Below, piece by piece: positions 9,649 to 18,438 of a stretch of 64,000 nucleotides of DNA; position 1 is the first letter of the stretch, and the number at the start of each line of letters is the position of its first letter. The stretch is from Streptomyces sp. GSL17-111 (GTDB lineage Bacteria > Actinomycetota > Actinomycetes > Streptomycetales > Streptomycetaceae), in contig NZ_JBAJNS010000001.1 in NCBI RefSeq assembly GCF_037911585.1, forward strand, positions 1,177,001 through 1,241,000, in the 5' to 3' direction. The notes beneath the pieces are model-generated. The model saw nothing but the letters and a program-made list of their open reading frames with translations. It did no database searches and was not told the origin of the DNA. The translations under genes were made by a program, and so were the position numbers.

Positions 9649-10482
9649 ATGGCGACGACACCGAGCACCGGGAGACCGGAGTCCCCGAGCGCACCGGGGC
9701 ACGGCGGAGGGGGCGGCGGACGCGTGCGCGTCCTGTACTGCCTCGCCCACGCGGGCGGCAGCGCGATGCCCTACACGCGCTGGGCGAGCGCGCTCGGCCC
9801 CGCCGTCCGGGTGACGCCCCTGGAACTGCCCGGCCACGGCGCGCGGCTGCGTGAGCCGCTGCTCACCGACGTGGCCGCCCTGGTGGCCGACGTGGCCGCC
9901 CGCATCCGGCCCCAGGACGGGCCGTTCGCCCTGTTCGGGCACAGCTTCGGCGCCCTACTGGGCTTCGAGGTCGCCCGTCGGCTGACGGCGGCCGGCACCC
10001 CGCCGGACGCCCTGCTGGTCGCCGGACGCAACGGACCGGCCGAGCCGCTGTCGCACCGCCCGCTGCACGGCCTGCCGGACGACCGCTTCACCGACGCGCT
10101 GCACCGGCTCGGCGGGCTGCCCGACGCGCTGCTGCGGCAGCCGGAACTGCTGGCGATGTACCTGCCCGCGCTCCGCTGCGACCTGCGACTGGTGGAGACG
10201 TGGACCCGACGCCCGGGGCCGGCGCTCACCCTGCCGCTGGCCGCCTTCGCGGGGCGCCGCGACGTCCTGACCGACCCCCGGGGCGTCCTGGCGTGGGAGC
10301 GCGAGACGTCGGGCCCCTTCCAGCTGACCCTGCGCCCGGGCGGGCACTTCTTCGTCGCCGACGAGGGCTTTCCCCGGGCCCTGACCGCCGCACTGGCCGC
10401 GCTGACGGGACCGGACGGCGCACCGGGGACGGCCGCGGCGGCTCAGCCGTCGAACGGGGCCGGCAGCGCGCCGGTGAGGTAG
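9649..10482 (+). CDS. Type II (editing) thioesterase of the PKS cluster
   Basis: This alpha/beta hydrolase of 277 residues matches the stand-alone type II thioesterases (GrsT/TesA-like) that free stalled acyl groups from PKS or NRPS carrier domains. The nucleophile elbow reads GHSFGA at about residues 99-104. The catalytic His lies in the C-terminal PGGHFF motif. The oxyanion-side motif YCLAHAGGS is near residue 30 and ELPGHG near 63. The ATG is preceded by a GGGAGGAGAG ribosome binding site. It is divergent from the PKS genes across about 140 bp and its end overlaps the convergent tetR gene by 40 bp. The N-terminal 25 residues are Gly/Pro-rich and probably disordered. The family assignment is firm; its role in this cluster is inferred from position. 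Confidence 0.93.
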   Translation: MATTPSTGRPESPSAPGHGGGGGGRVRVLYCLAHAGGSAMPYTRWASALGPAVRVTPLELPGHGARLREPLLTDVAALVADVAARIRPQDGPFALFGHSFGALLGFEVARRLTAAGTPPDALLVAGRNGPAEPLSHRPLHGLPDDRFTDALHRLGGLPDALLRQPELLAMYLPALRCDLRLVETWTRRPGPALTLPLAAFAGRRDVLTDPRGVLAWERETSGPFQLTLRPGGHFFVADEGFPRALTAALAALTGPDGAPGTAAAAQPSNGAGSAPVR

Positions 10483-11108
10483 CGCTGGAGGGTGGGGGCC
10501 ACGCACGCGACCACGTCGTCCTGCGGCAGCGTGGCCAGCGGCCCGATCTCGACGATGTACCGCGTCATGGCGAGGCCCACGAGCTGCGAGGCCGCCAGGG
10601 ACGCCCGCACGTCCGGGTGCGTCCGGCCGGTGGTCTTCGCGATCGGGACGAGGACCTCCTGGGTGATGAACTCGCGCAGGATGCGGGCCGCGGCCTCGTG
10701 GGAGGCGGCGGAGCGCAGGATGCTGCGCATCTGCCGAGCGGTGGTCTCCCCCTCCCACAGCCCGAGGAACGTGCGCACGAGCCGCTCCCCCATGCCGCGT
10801 ACGCCCTTCCCGCCGAGCACGGCCTCGACCACGGCCTCGGGGTGGAGCGCGTCGTGTATCGACGCGGCGAACAGCCCCTCCTTGGAGAGGAAGAAGTGAT
10901 GGATGAGCGCCGCGTCCACCCCCGCGTCGTTGGCGATGGCCCGCACGGACGCCCCCGCGTAGCCGTGCTCGGCGAACCTGCTCCGCGCGGCCTGGAGGAT
11001 CGCCTGCCGACTCAGGGTGACACCCGGCCGGCGGCCGGTCCGCTTCCGGCCACCGCCGAGATCCTCCGCGATCTCGCCGGAGCCCTCCGCCCCATGAGGA
11101 GCCGACAC
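10443..11108 (-). CDS. TetR/AcrR-family transcriptional regulator
   Basis: This one-component regulator has about 221 residues. A TetR-type HTH sits at roughly residues 25-75 (…FAEHGYAGASVRAIANDAGV… HHFFLSKEGLF). The C-terminal half is helical and resembles the TetR_C domain common in Streptomyces repressors. A longer start at GTG 11117 is open, but the GGGAGG ribosome binding site is better spaced for the GTG at 11108, which I prefer. The gene is divergent from the carrier protein/halogenase pair, and its 3' end overlaps the thioesterase gene. By position it probably controls the halogenase operon or the PKS cluster. The ligand cannot be predicted. Confidence 0.9.
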   Translation of the reverse strand: MSAPHGAEGSGEIAEDLGGGRKRTGRRPGVTLSRQAILQAARSRFAEHGYAGASVRAIANDAGVDAALIHHFFLSKEGLFAASIHDALHPEAVVEAVLGGKGVRGMGERLVRTFLGLWEGETTARQMRSILRSAASHEAAARILREFITQEVLVPIAKTTGRTHPDVRASLAASQLVGLAMTRYIVEIGPLATLPQDDVVACVAPTLQRYLTGALPAPFDG

Positions 11109-11488
11109 CGCACCCACCTCCCGTCAGGCCATCACCTCATCAGATGGCGCTTCACTCTATGCCTGCCCGCTCCGACCTCCGCCCGACCTGCCGCGTGATC
11201 TGCCGCCCGATCCGCTGCCCGATTTGCAGGGCCGACTGTCGGGACGACCTATGGGGACGCCGTGGGGACGCCGTGGGGACGGCACCCACAATTCATCACC
11301 GAATCAATTAAAACGCACGAAAAACTCACCGTCCAGTGACCTCCTTCCCCATGTGACGCACCCGGCGCCCGTGTCCACGCCCGGGACGTGAGTGAGAGGC
11401 GAGCGGTCTTCCAGACCGGGCGTCCATGGTGGGCCACACGGCCGGGCAGGACGCCCGGCGACCATCTCGGCCAGTACGGAGGCACCAA
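11109..11488. promoter_or_regulatory. Divergent intergenic region between tetR and the carrier protein/halogenase genes
   Basis: This 380-bp gap contains no convincing gene. It includes an A/T-rich patch at about 11288-11328, unusual for this genome and the likely promoter area for the plus-strand genes. It also holds a short 11-bp tandem repeat (11252-11284). Close to tetR, the sequence from 11126 has CCATC and GATGG arms about nine bases apart, a weak candidate operator. I cannot place the -35 and -10 boxes with confidence. Confidence 0.45.
11252..11284. repeat. Three tandem copies of an 11-bp unit
   Basis: Two exact copies of TGGGGACGCCG are followed by a third, 9/11 matching copy, in the tetR/carrier-protein intergenic region. 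No function is evident. Confidence 0.8.
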
Positions 11489-11764
11489 GTGGCGGCACTC
11501 GACCGGGACGCGATCTACGCCGAGCTCAGCGCGTACATCCAGGAGCAGTTCCTCGGCGACAGCGGGGTCTCGGAGCTGAAGGCGGACACCCCGCTGCTGG
11601 AGTGGGGCGTCCTCACGTCCATGAACACCTCGCTCCTGCTCAGCTTCATCCGCAACGAACTGGGCGTGACCATCCCGCCGACGCACATCACCGGCAAGCA
11701 CTTCCAGAACCTGACCACGATCACGGACATGGTCCACGAGCTGTCCCCGCAGCCCGCTGCCTGA
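11489..11764 (+). CDS. Stand-alone acyl/peptidyl carrier protein
   Basis: This discrete carrier protein has 91 residues. The phosphopantetheine site appears to be the Ser in WGVLTSMN near residue 42, replacing the usual (L/I)GxDSL. It is followed by the typical helix and a hydrophobic C-terminal helix. A GGAGG ribosome binding site at 11478-11482 fixes the GTG start at 11489. A longer open frame from 11426 lacks such a site. The halogenase begins 90 bp downstream, so the two are probably co-transcribed. The pairing suggests the halogenase acts on a substrate tethered to this protein, as in pyrrolyl-carrier halogenation. That link is inference; the carrier fold and the Ser are visible. Confidence 0.85.
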   Translation: MAALDRDAIYAELSAYIQEQFLGDSGVSELKADTPLLEWGVLTSMNTSLLLSFIRNELGVTIPPTHITGKHFQNLTTITDMVHELSPQPAA

Positions 11765-11854
11765 CAGGACGTCGGCGGCCAGACCCCCACCCACGCCGGC
11801 CGCGCCCGCACCACCGAGCACGATCCTCATCAGAACGGCAGAACGGAGTGCGTC

Positions 11855-13198
11855 GTGGACGCAGAGTTCGACATCGGCATCATCGGCGGCGGCCCTGCGG
11901 GATCGACGGCTGCCTCCTACCTCGCCAAAGCCGGCCTGAAGGTCGCCGTCTTCGAGGCGGACAACTTCCCCCGCGAACACGTCGGCGAGTCGCTGGTGCC
12001 GGCCACCACGCCGGTGCTCCTGGACATCGGCGCCATGGACAAGGTCGAGGCGGCGGGGTTCCCCAAGAAGTACGGGGCCGCCTGGACGTCCGCCGAGGAC
12101 CGTGCCATCGACCACAACGGTTTCCGCGGCCTGGAGCACGACTTCCGCGCCGCCGAGGTGCTCTTCAGCGAGCGCGACCAGGCCGGGGTCGACCGGGACT
12201 ACACCTTCCACGTCGACCGCGCCAAGTTCGACCAGATCCTCCTCAAGCACGCGGAGGAGCTGGGCGCGAAGGTGTTCCAGGGGGTGCACGTCGGCAAGGT
12301 CGACTTCGACGGTGAGCACCCGGTCATCGAGGCGAAGATCGGCCGGAGCAAGGCGCACGTGGCGGTCAGGATGGTGGTGGACGCCAGCGGCCGCCGCACC
12401 CACCTGGGCAGCCAGCTGAAGTTCAAGGTGCCGGACCCGGTGTTCAACCAGTACGCCGTCCACACCTGGTTCGACAACCTGGACCGCAAGGCGCTCGCGG
12501 TCAACAAGGACCAGGCGGACTACATCTTCATCCACTTCCTGCCGGTCTCCGACACCTGGGTGTGGCAGATCCCGATCACGGACACCATCACCTCCATCGG
12601 CGTCGTCAGCCAGAAGGCGCGCTTCAAGGAGTACGACGGTGACCGCGAGAAGTACTTCTGGGACACCGTCGCCAGCCGCCCCGAGCTGCTGGACGTCCTG
12701 AAGAACGCCGAGCGGGTCAAGCCGTTCAAGACCGAGGGCGACTACAGCTACGGCATGAAGCAGGTCGCCGGAGACAAGTTCGTCCTGATCGGCGACGCCG
12801 CGCGCTTCGTCGACCCGATCTTCTCCAGCGGGGTCAGCGTCGCGCTCAACAGCGCCCGCATCGCCTGCAAGGACATCATCGCGGCGGCCGAGGCCGGTGA
12901 CTTCGGCAAGGAGCGCTTCGCCGCGTACGAGGAGAAGCTGCGGCGCGGGGTGAAGAACTGGTACGAGTTCATCTCGATCTACTACCGGCTGAACATCCTC
13001 TTCACGGCGTTCGTCCAGGACGACCGCTACCGTCTCGACGTGCTCAAGCTGCTCCAGGGCGACGTCTACGACGACGAGGAGCCGAAGGCCCTCGCGGCCA
13101 TGCGGGAGATCGTCAAGGCGGTCGAGGAGGACCCGACCCACCTGTGGCACCCGTTCCTCGGCCAGCTCAAGGCGCCCTCGGCCGCGCCGAGTTTCTGA
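11855..13198 (+). CDS. FAD-dependent halogenase
   Basis: This flavoprotein of 447 residues belongs to the halogenase branch of the monooxygenase superfamily. The N-terminal FAD motif is GGGPAGS (residues 10-16). VGESLVPATTP (about 46-56) is typical of carrier-protein or phenolic halogenases. The diagnostic WxWxIP motif appears as WVWQIP near residue 232. A second FAD motif, LIGDAARFVDPIFSSG, lies near 310. The length is slightly below the tryptophan halogenases and close to the pyrrole/phenol type. The GTG start has GGAG eight to ten bases upstream. It needs reduced FAD from a partner reductase, not seen in the window. The halide and substrate cannot be told; the adjacent carrier protein argues for a tethered substrate. 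Some family members are hydroxylases, but WxWxIP favours halogenation. Confidence 0.9.
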   Translation: MDAEFDIGIIGGGPAGSTAASYLAKAGLKVAVFEADNFPREHVGESLVPATTPVLLDIGAMDKVEAAGFPKKYGAAWTSAEDRAIDHNGFRGLEHDFRAAEVLFSERDQAGVDRDYTFHVDRAKFDQILLKHAEELGAKVFQGVHVGKVDFDGEHPVIEAKIGRSKAHVAVRMVVDASGRRTHLGSQLKFKVPDPVFNQYAVHTWFDNLDRKALAVNKDQADYIFIHFLPVSDTWVWQIPITDTITSIGVVSQKARFKEYDGDREKYFWDTVASRPELLDVLKNAERVKPFKTEGDYSYGMKQVAGDKFVLIGDAARFVDPIFSSGVSVALNSARIACKDIIAAAEAGDFGKERFAAYEEKLRRGVKNWYEFISIYYRLNILFTAFVQDDRYRLDVLKLLQGDVYDDEEPKALAAMREIVKAVEEDPTHLWHPFLGQLKAPSAAPSF

Positions 13199-13210
13199 CG
13201 CCGGCGCGAC

Positions 13211-13258
13211 GCGCGGCGGGCCCGTACCGGGATGGTGTCCCGGGCGGGCCCGCCGCGC
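13211..13258 (+). terminator. Hairpin terminator after the halogenase gene
   Basis: A perfect 14-bp G/C stem (13211-13224 with 13245-13258) encloses a second 6-bp stem (13227-13232 with 13238-13243), 12 bp after the halogenase stop. There is no T-run, as is usual in Streptomyces. Confidence 0.8.
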
Positions 13259-13348
13259 GCGTTGTCAGTGGCCCCACCTAGCGTCATGGGTGTTCGGGGC
13301 ACGGCCGGTTCGGGCCGCTGCCGGGCAGGCGCATGGGGAGGCACCGGG

Positions 13349-14794
13349 ATGCCGGGTACACCGGGGACGAAGACGTATCTGGAGCTGTCGCAGGACGGCG
13401 GTGGGGCGCACAAGTTCTACGAGGTGACCGTCGACGGGCTCGACGTGACGGTCCGCTACGGCCGTATCGGGGCGGGCGGGCAGGTGCAGAGCTCCAGCTT
13501 CGCCACCGAGGACAAGGCCCGTGCGGCGGCGCGTCGCAAGATCGCCGAGAAGGTGCGCAAGGGGTACGCCCCGGCCGTCCAGGGGGAGCGCGCGCCACGG
13601 GCGGTGACGCGTCGGCAGGTCTCCTCCGCGCCGTCCACGGCCCGCGCCGTCGCCCCCGTCCTGTGGCGCTTCCGCACCGGCTCGGCCGCCTTCGGCATCC
13701 ACATCGACGAGGACCGGTGCTGGGTGGGCAACCAGGCGGGGGACGTCTACAACCTCAGCCACTCCGGTGACGTGCTCGCCCGCTACGCCCTGCCCGACGG
13801 CGTGAAGTGCCTCGTCGCGGACGACTTCTGGATCTACGCCGGCTGCGACGACGGCCAGGTGTACGACCTGTCGGGCAAGCTCCCCTTCGCCGCCTACGCC
13901 GTCTCCGACGACATCAACATCTTCTGGCTCGACATCCACGAGGGCGTGCTCCACGTCTCCGACCGTGCCGGCGGGCTGACCGTCATCGACCACGAGGACG
14001 AGCACCAGTGGGCCCGGCGCAGCCGGGGTGAGCACGCCTGGATGGTCCGCGCCGACGACGCCGGCGTCTACCACGGCCACCTGCGCGGGGTGACGGCCTA
14101 CGCGCCCGGCGGGAGCGGCGAGCTGTGGCACACCCCGACCCAGGGCGGGGTGCTGTTCGGCTGGCAGGAGGACGACGCCGTCTACGCCGGTACCTCGCAC
14201 CAGGTGGTGCACCGGCTCGACAAGGCCACGGGCGCGATCGGCGCGACGTACCGGTGCGACGGCGCCGTGTACTCCTGCGCCACCAGTCCGGGCGGCCGGT
14301 TCGTCTTCGCGGGGGACTCGCAGTCCTCGGTGTACTGCTTCGACGAACACGGGACGCGGCTGTGGAAGCTGGCCACCGGGGGCGGCTCGGCGCTGTCCAT
14401 GCAGTACGCGGACGAGCGGCTGTTCCTCGTCACCACCGACGGCTCCCTGGTCTGTGTGGACGCGAGCGAGGCGGCGGTGGCGGCCGCGCAGCAGGGGTCC
14501 GTTCCCGTGGCCCGGGACGTGAAACTGGCCGAGGCCGTCCCCACCCGGTCACCGGCGGCGTGGACGGCCTCGGTGGAGTCCGTGGCGGCTCCGGCGGGCG
14601 GCATCGTCCTGGAGTGCGTCCAGGAGGCCGGGCGGCTGCGCGTGCACGTCGCCTCCCAGGGCTACCGCCGGGAGTGGAACGTCCAGTTCCCCCGCCAGCT
14701 CCGCGCGCCCGGGGCCCGGTACGTCGTGGACGCGGTGCACGAGTCCTCCAGCGGCTTCTACCGCGTCCGCGGGGACATCAAGCGCCTCGTCTGA
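13349..14794 (+). CDS. WGR-domain protein with a C-terminal beta-propeller
   Basis: This protein of about 481 residues starts with a WGR-type domain (residues about 5-75, KTYLEL…KFYEV…VRYGRIG…). A Thr/Ala/Arg linker leads into repeated blades of a WD40/PQQ-like propeller, with segments such as VGNQAGDVYNL, YAGCDDGQVYDL and FAGDSQSSVYCFD. WGR domains bind nucleic acid ends in PARPs and related bacterial proteins; the propeller suggests a scaffold or ligand-binding role. No catalytic residues are evident. I chose the ATG with GGAGG seven bases upstream over a longer frame from 13232, whose 5' part overlaps the halogenase terminator. It is convergent with the GNAT gene. Its specific function is unknown. 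Confidence 0.85.
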   Translation: MPGTPGTKTYLELSQDGGGAHKFYEVTVDGLDVTVRYGRIGAGGQVQSSSFATEDKARAAARRKIAEKVRKGYAPAVQGERAPRAVTRRQVSSAPSTARAVAPVLWRFRTGSAAFGIHIDEDRCWVGNQAGDVYNLSHSGDVLARYALPDGVKCLVADDFWIYAGCDDGQVYDLSGKLPFAAYAVSDDINIFWLDIHEGVLHVSDRAGGLTVIDHEDEHQWARRSRGEHAWMVRADDAGVYHGHLRGVTAYAPGGSGELWHTPTQGGVLFGWQEDDAVYAGTSHQVVHRLDKATGAIGATYRCDGAVYSCATSPGGRFVFAGDSQSSVYCFDEHGTRLWKLATGGGSALSMQYADERLFLVTTDGSLVCVDASEAAVAAAQQGSVPVARDVKLAEAVPTRSPAAWTASVESVAAPAGGIVLECVQEAGRLRVHVASQGYRREWNVQFPRQLRAPGARYVVDAVHESSSGFYRVRGDIKRLV

Positions 14795-14833
14795 CGGGCG
14801 GGTGCCCGGCGGTCCGAAGAAGGTCAGAAAGGG

Positions 14834-15679
14834 TCAGAAGAGGACGGACATGAAGGAGCCGGCCTCGCGGAAGCCGACGCGCCGGTAGGCGGCCCGGGCG
14901 GGCGCGTTGAAGTCGTTCACGTAGAGGCTCACCACGGGGGCGAACTCCGCGAGGGCGAAGCGCAGCACGGCGGCCATGCCGCCGACGGACAGCCCCTGTC
15001 CTCGGCGGTCCGGGTGCACCCACACGCCCTGCACCTGGCAGGCGTACGGCGTCACGGCCCCGATCTCCGCCTTGAAGACGACCTCGCCCTCCTCGAAGCG
15101 GGCGAAGGCGCGGCCGGAGCCGACGAGCTCGGCCACCCGGGCCTGGTAGACGAGTCCGCCGTCCCCGGCCAGCGGGGAGACGCCGACCTCCTCGGTGAAC
15201 ATCGCCACGCAGGCCGGCATGAGCGTCTCCAGCTCGTCCTTGCGCACCCGGCGCACGGACGGGTCGGCGGTGACGTCGACGGCCGGGGTGCGGGTGAGCA
15301 TCAGGGGCTGCCGGGGCCGCACCTCGCGGGCCGGGCCCCAGTGCGGCTCCAGGTGCGACCACAGGGCGGCGGTCGGCTCCGCCGGGCCCACGATGGACGA
15401 GCAGCGGCGGCCCTGGCGGCGGGCCCGCTCGGCGAACGCCGCCACCGCCTCCGGCCCGGCGCAGACGGGTACGAGGTTGGCGCCCGCGTAGCACAGCGAC
15501 GTCAGCCGACCCCGGTGGAACCAGCCCCACATCTCGCCGCCCAACCGCCACGGGTCGAGCCCGGAGGACTGCACCCGGGCCGCCACGAAGGCGTTGGCGA
15601 CCGGCTCCCGGTGCAGCACGGCCAGCGCCTCGTCCAGGTCGTCGGGCACGAGGGGCCGGGTGGAAGTCGTCGTCAACAC
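14834..15679 (-). CDS. GNAT-family N-acetyltransferase (DUF4081-type N-terminal domain)
   Basis: This protein of about 281 residues has a C-terminal GNAT fold at roughly residues 150-281. The acetyl-CoA loop reads HPDRRGQGLSVGGMA, followed by LYVNDFNAPARAAYRRVGF, the usual end of the fold. The N-terminal half (…ALAVLHREPVANAFVAARV…) resembles the extra domain of actinobacterial two-domain GNAT proteins. I chose the GTG at 15679, which gives the start (M)LTTTSTRPL; the frame is open further upstream to 15817, but that extension is Arg/Pro-rich. It lies downstream of ispG on the same strand. The acceptor substrate is unknown. Confidence 0.88.
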   Translation of the reverse strand: MLTTTSTRPLVPDDLDEALAVLHREPVANAFVAARVQSSGLDPWRLGGEMWGWFHRGRLTSLCYAGANLVPVCAGPEAVAAFAERARRQGRRCSSIVGPAEPTAALWSHLEPHWGPAREVRPRQPLMLTRTPAVDVTADPSVRRVRKDELETLMPACVAMFTEEVGVSPLAGDGGLVYQARVAELVGSGRAFARFEEGEVVFKAEIGAVTPYACQVQGVWVHPDRRGQGLSVGGMAAVLRFALAEFAPVVSLYVNDFNAPARAAYRRVGFREAGSFMSVLF

Positions 15680-15824
15680 GTGCGAAGGGTGCCTCACCGT
15701 GCGGGGCCCGAGGGGGGCCGAAGCGGTCGGAGATCGATCCCTCAGGGGGCGATTCTCCGCACTGTACCCCCGCTCCAGGGGCGGCGAGGGGCGGCGGCCG
15801 AGCACGGCGGGCGGCATGTCACCG

Positions 15825-16979
15825 TCAGGCGATGCTCACCTGCGGCTCGCCGGACATCACGCCGTCCTGCTCCATCTGCTCGGCGATCTTCATCGCCTCC
15901 TCGATGAGCGTCTCGACGATCTTCGACTCCGGCACCGTCTTGATGACCTCGCCCTTGACGAAGATCTGCCCCTTGCCGTTGCCGGAGGCGACGCCGAGGT
16001 CCGCCTCGCGCGCCTCGCCGGGACCGTTCACGACGCAGCCCATGACGGCGACCCGCAGCGGGACGTCCATCCCGGTGAGCCCGGCCGTGACCTCCTCGGC
16101 CAGCTTGTACACGTCCACCTGGGCACGGCCGCAGGACGGGCAGGAGACGATCTCCAGGCCGCGCTCGCGCAGCCCGAGGGACTCCAGGATCTGGATGCCG
16201 ACCTTGATCTCCTCGACCGGCGGCGCGGACAGCGACACCCGGATCGTGTCGCCGATGCCCTCGCTGAGCAGCGCTCCGAATGCCACGGCCGACTTGATCG
16301 TGCCCTGGAACGCCGGGCCCGCCTCCGTCACCCCGAGGTGGAGGGGGTAGTCGCAACGCTCGGCGAGCTGCCGGTAGGCGTTGACCATGACGACCGGGTC
16401 GTTGTGCTTGACGGAGATCTTGATGTCGTGGAAGCCGTGCTCCTCGAAGAGGGAGCACTCCCACAGGGCCGACTCCACCAGGGCCTCGGGCGTCGCCTTG
16501 CCGTACTTGCGCAGCAGCCGCTTGTCCAGCGAACCGGCGTTGACACCGATGCGGATGGGGGTACCGGTCTGGGAGGCCGCCTTCGCGATCTCCTTGACCT
16601 TGTCGTCGAACTGCTTGATGTTGCCGGGGTTGACGCGGACCGCCGCACAGCCGGCGTCGATCGCGGCGAAGACGTACTTCGGCTGGAAGTGGATGTCGGC
16701 GATGACCGGGATCTGCGACTTGCGCGCGATCGTGGACAGGGCGTCGGCGTCGTCCTGCGTCGGGCAGGCGACCCGGACGATCTGGCAGCCGGACGCCGTC
16801 AGCTCGGCGATCTGCTGCAGCGTGGCACCGATGTCGGACGTGCGCGTCGTCGTCATCGACTGCACCGACACCGGCGCGTCGCCGCCCACCGCCACCGACC
16901 CGACCTGAATGGTGCGGCTGGCACGGCGCTCGGCGAGCTTGATCGGTACGGACGGCATTCCCAGCGCAATCGCTGTCAT
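15825..16979 (-). CDS. ispG: 4-hydroxy-3-methylbut-2-enyl diphosphate synthase (flavodoxin/ferredoxin)
   Basis: This enzyme of 384 residues catalyses the penultimate step of the MEP isoprenoid pathway, converting MEcPP to HMBPP. Conserved blocks include [12 protein letters not shown] near the N-terminus, [10 protein letters not shown] in the barrel and the [4Fe-4S] ligands in [10 protein letters not shown] and [10 protein letters not shown] at the C-terminus. Length and motifs fit the compact bacterial form. The ATG at 16979 ([12 protein letters not shown]…) is preferred over a TTG five codons upstream. It is the last gene of the conserved dxr-rseP-ispG group, about 150 bp after rseP on the same strand. 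Confidence 0.97.
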   Translation of the reverse strand: MTAIALGMPSVPIKLAERRASRTIQVGSVAVGGDAPVSVQSMTTTRTSDIGATLQQIAELTASGCQIVRVACPTQDDADALSTIARKSQIPVIADIHFQPKYVFAAIDAGCAAVRVNPGNIKQFDDKVKEIAKAASQTGTPIRIGVNAGSLDKRLLRKYGKATPEALVESALWECSLFEEHGFHDIKISVKHNDPVVMVNAYRQLAERCDYPLHLGVTEAGPAFQGTIKSAVAFGALLSEGIGDTIRVSLSAPPVEEIKVGIQILESLGLRERGLEIVSCPSCGRAQVDVYKLAEEVTAGLTGMDVPLRVAVMGCVVNGPGEAREADLGVASGNGKGQIFVKGEVIKTVPESKIVETLIEEAMKIAEQMEQDGVMSGEPQVSIA

Positions 16980-17130
16980 GTGGCGCAACCCCAAGGTGTG
17001 GTACTCGATGCCGTGATCGGCGGGCTCCAGCCCCGAGATTACGGCACACCACCGGGCCGGAGCACATCGAGCCCGGCGCCGCGCCCGAAGGGGGACGGCG
17101 CCGGGCGGCGGGCGTCCGCTTCCGGCCGGG

Positions 17131-18438
17131 TCAGCCCGCCAGCCGTACGGGATTGACCACGTCGGCGATCAGCACGAGCAGCGTGAAGCAGATGAAGACG
17201 CCCGCCACGACGTACGCGAAGGGCATGAGCTTCGCCACGTCGAACGGTCCCGGGTCGGGCCTGCGGAGCACCTTCGCGAAGAGCCGGCGCACCGACTCCC
17301 ACAGGGCGCCGGCGATGTGACCGCCGTCCAGCGGCAGCAGCGGCAGCATGTTGAAGAGGAACAGCGACAGGTTGAACGCGGCGACGACGAACAGGAAGAT
17401 CGCCACCCGCTGGGTGGGCGGGATGTCCAGCGCGACGATCTCGCCGCTCACCCGGGCGGCGCCGACGACCCCCACCGGGGAGTCCTGGGCGCGCTCCCCG
17501 CCGTTGAAGGCGGCGTCCCACAGCATCGGGATCTTCGACGGCACCGCGACCAGCGCCTCGGCGCCGTCCTCCATCATCTGGCCCATGCGGTCGACGGCCT
17601 GCGGGAAGGTCTGCTGCACGACGCCGCTCGCCGGGGCGAAGCCGAGGAAGTTGGCCGTGACGTACTCGCCGGGGACGTACTGCCCGTCCTCGTCGATCTT
17701 CGTGACGGTGTTCCGGATCGGCTCGGCCGTCAGCGTCCGCTGCTCGCCGTCGCGCTCGACGGTGATGGTGACCTGGCCGGAGCCGTCGCGGATGAGCCGC
17801 TGGAGCTCGTCCCACTCGGTGATCGCCACCCCGTTGTAGGCGACGATCCTGTCACCGGGGAGCAGCCCCGCGGCGTTGGCCGGCGTGGGCGGCGCGTTCT
17901 CGGGGCAGGTGTCGCTCTCCTCGTCGGCCGCGACCACGCACTTCGAGACGCTGGAGACCGTCGTCGTGGTGGTGTTGATACCGAAGGTCAGCAGCACCCC
18001 GAGGAAGATCGCCACGGCGAGGATCAGGTTCATGAACGGGCCGGCGAACATGACGATCACGCGCTTCCACGGCCTGCGCGTGTAGAACAGCCGCTTCTCG
18101 TCGCCGGGCCGGAGCTCCTCGTAGGCCGCCGAGCGGGCGTCCTCGATCATGCTGCGGAACGGGGACGTGGAGCGCTGCTGCAGCTTGCCGTCGTCGCCGG
18201 GCGGGAACATCCCGATCATGCGGATGTAGCCGCCGAGGGGGATCGCCTTGATCCCGTACTCCGTCTCCCCCTTGCGGCGGGAGAAGAGCGTCGGCCCGAA
18301 GCCCACCATGTACTGCGGGACGCGGATGCCGAACATCTTCGCCGTGGACAGGTGGCCCAGCTCGTGCCAGGCGATGGAGAGGAGCAGGCCCAGAACGAAG
18401 ACGACTATCCCGAGGATCGTCATGAGAGCCGTCGTCAT
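17131..18438 (-). CDS. Site-2 intramembrane metalloprotease (RseP/RIP family)
   Basis: This membrane zinc protease has 435 residues. The HELGH zinc motif lies in the first membrane segment at about residues 26-30. The second active-site motif, [12 protein letters not shown], is in a C-terminal membrane segment near residue 385. Between them is one PDZ domain (…[17 protein letters not shown]…). At least four hydrophobic segments are visible. The family releases anti-sigma factors or other membrane proteins by regulated intramembrane proteolysis. The ATG start overlaps the last four bases of dxr, so the two are translationally coupled; this linkage is conserved in actinobacteria. The natural substrate here is not known. 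Confidence 0.95.
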   Translation of the reverse strand: MTTALMTILGIVVFVLGLLLSIAWHELGHLSTAKMFGIRVPQYMVGFGPTLFSRRKGETEYGIKAIPLGGYIRMIGMFPPGDDGKLQQRSTSPFRSMIEDARSAAYEELRPGDEKRLFYTRRPWKRVIVMFAGPFMNLILAVAIFLGVLLTFGINTTTTTVSSVSKCVVAADEESDTCPENAPPTPANAAGLLPGDRIVAYNGVAITEWDELQRLIRDGSGQVTITVERDGEQRTLTAEPIRNTVTKIDEDGQYVPGEYVTANFLGFAPASGVVQQTFPQAVDRMGQMMEDGAEALVAVPSKIPMLWDAAFNGGERAQDSPVGVVGAARVSGEIVALDIPPTQRVAIFLFVVAAFNLSLFLFNMLPLLPLDGGHIAGALWESVRRLFAKVLRRPDPGPFDVAKLMPFAYVVAGVFICFTLLVLIADVVNPVRLAG

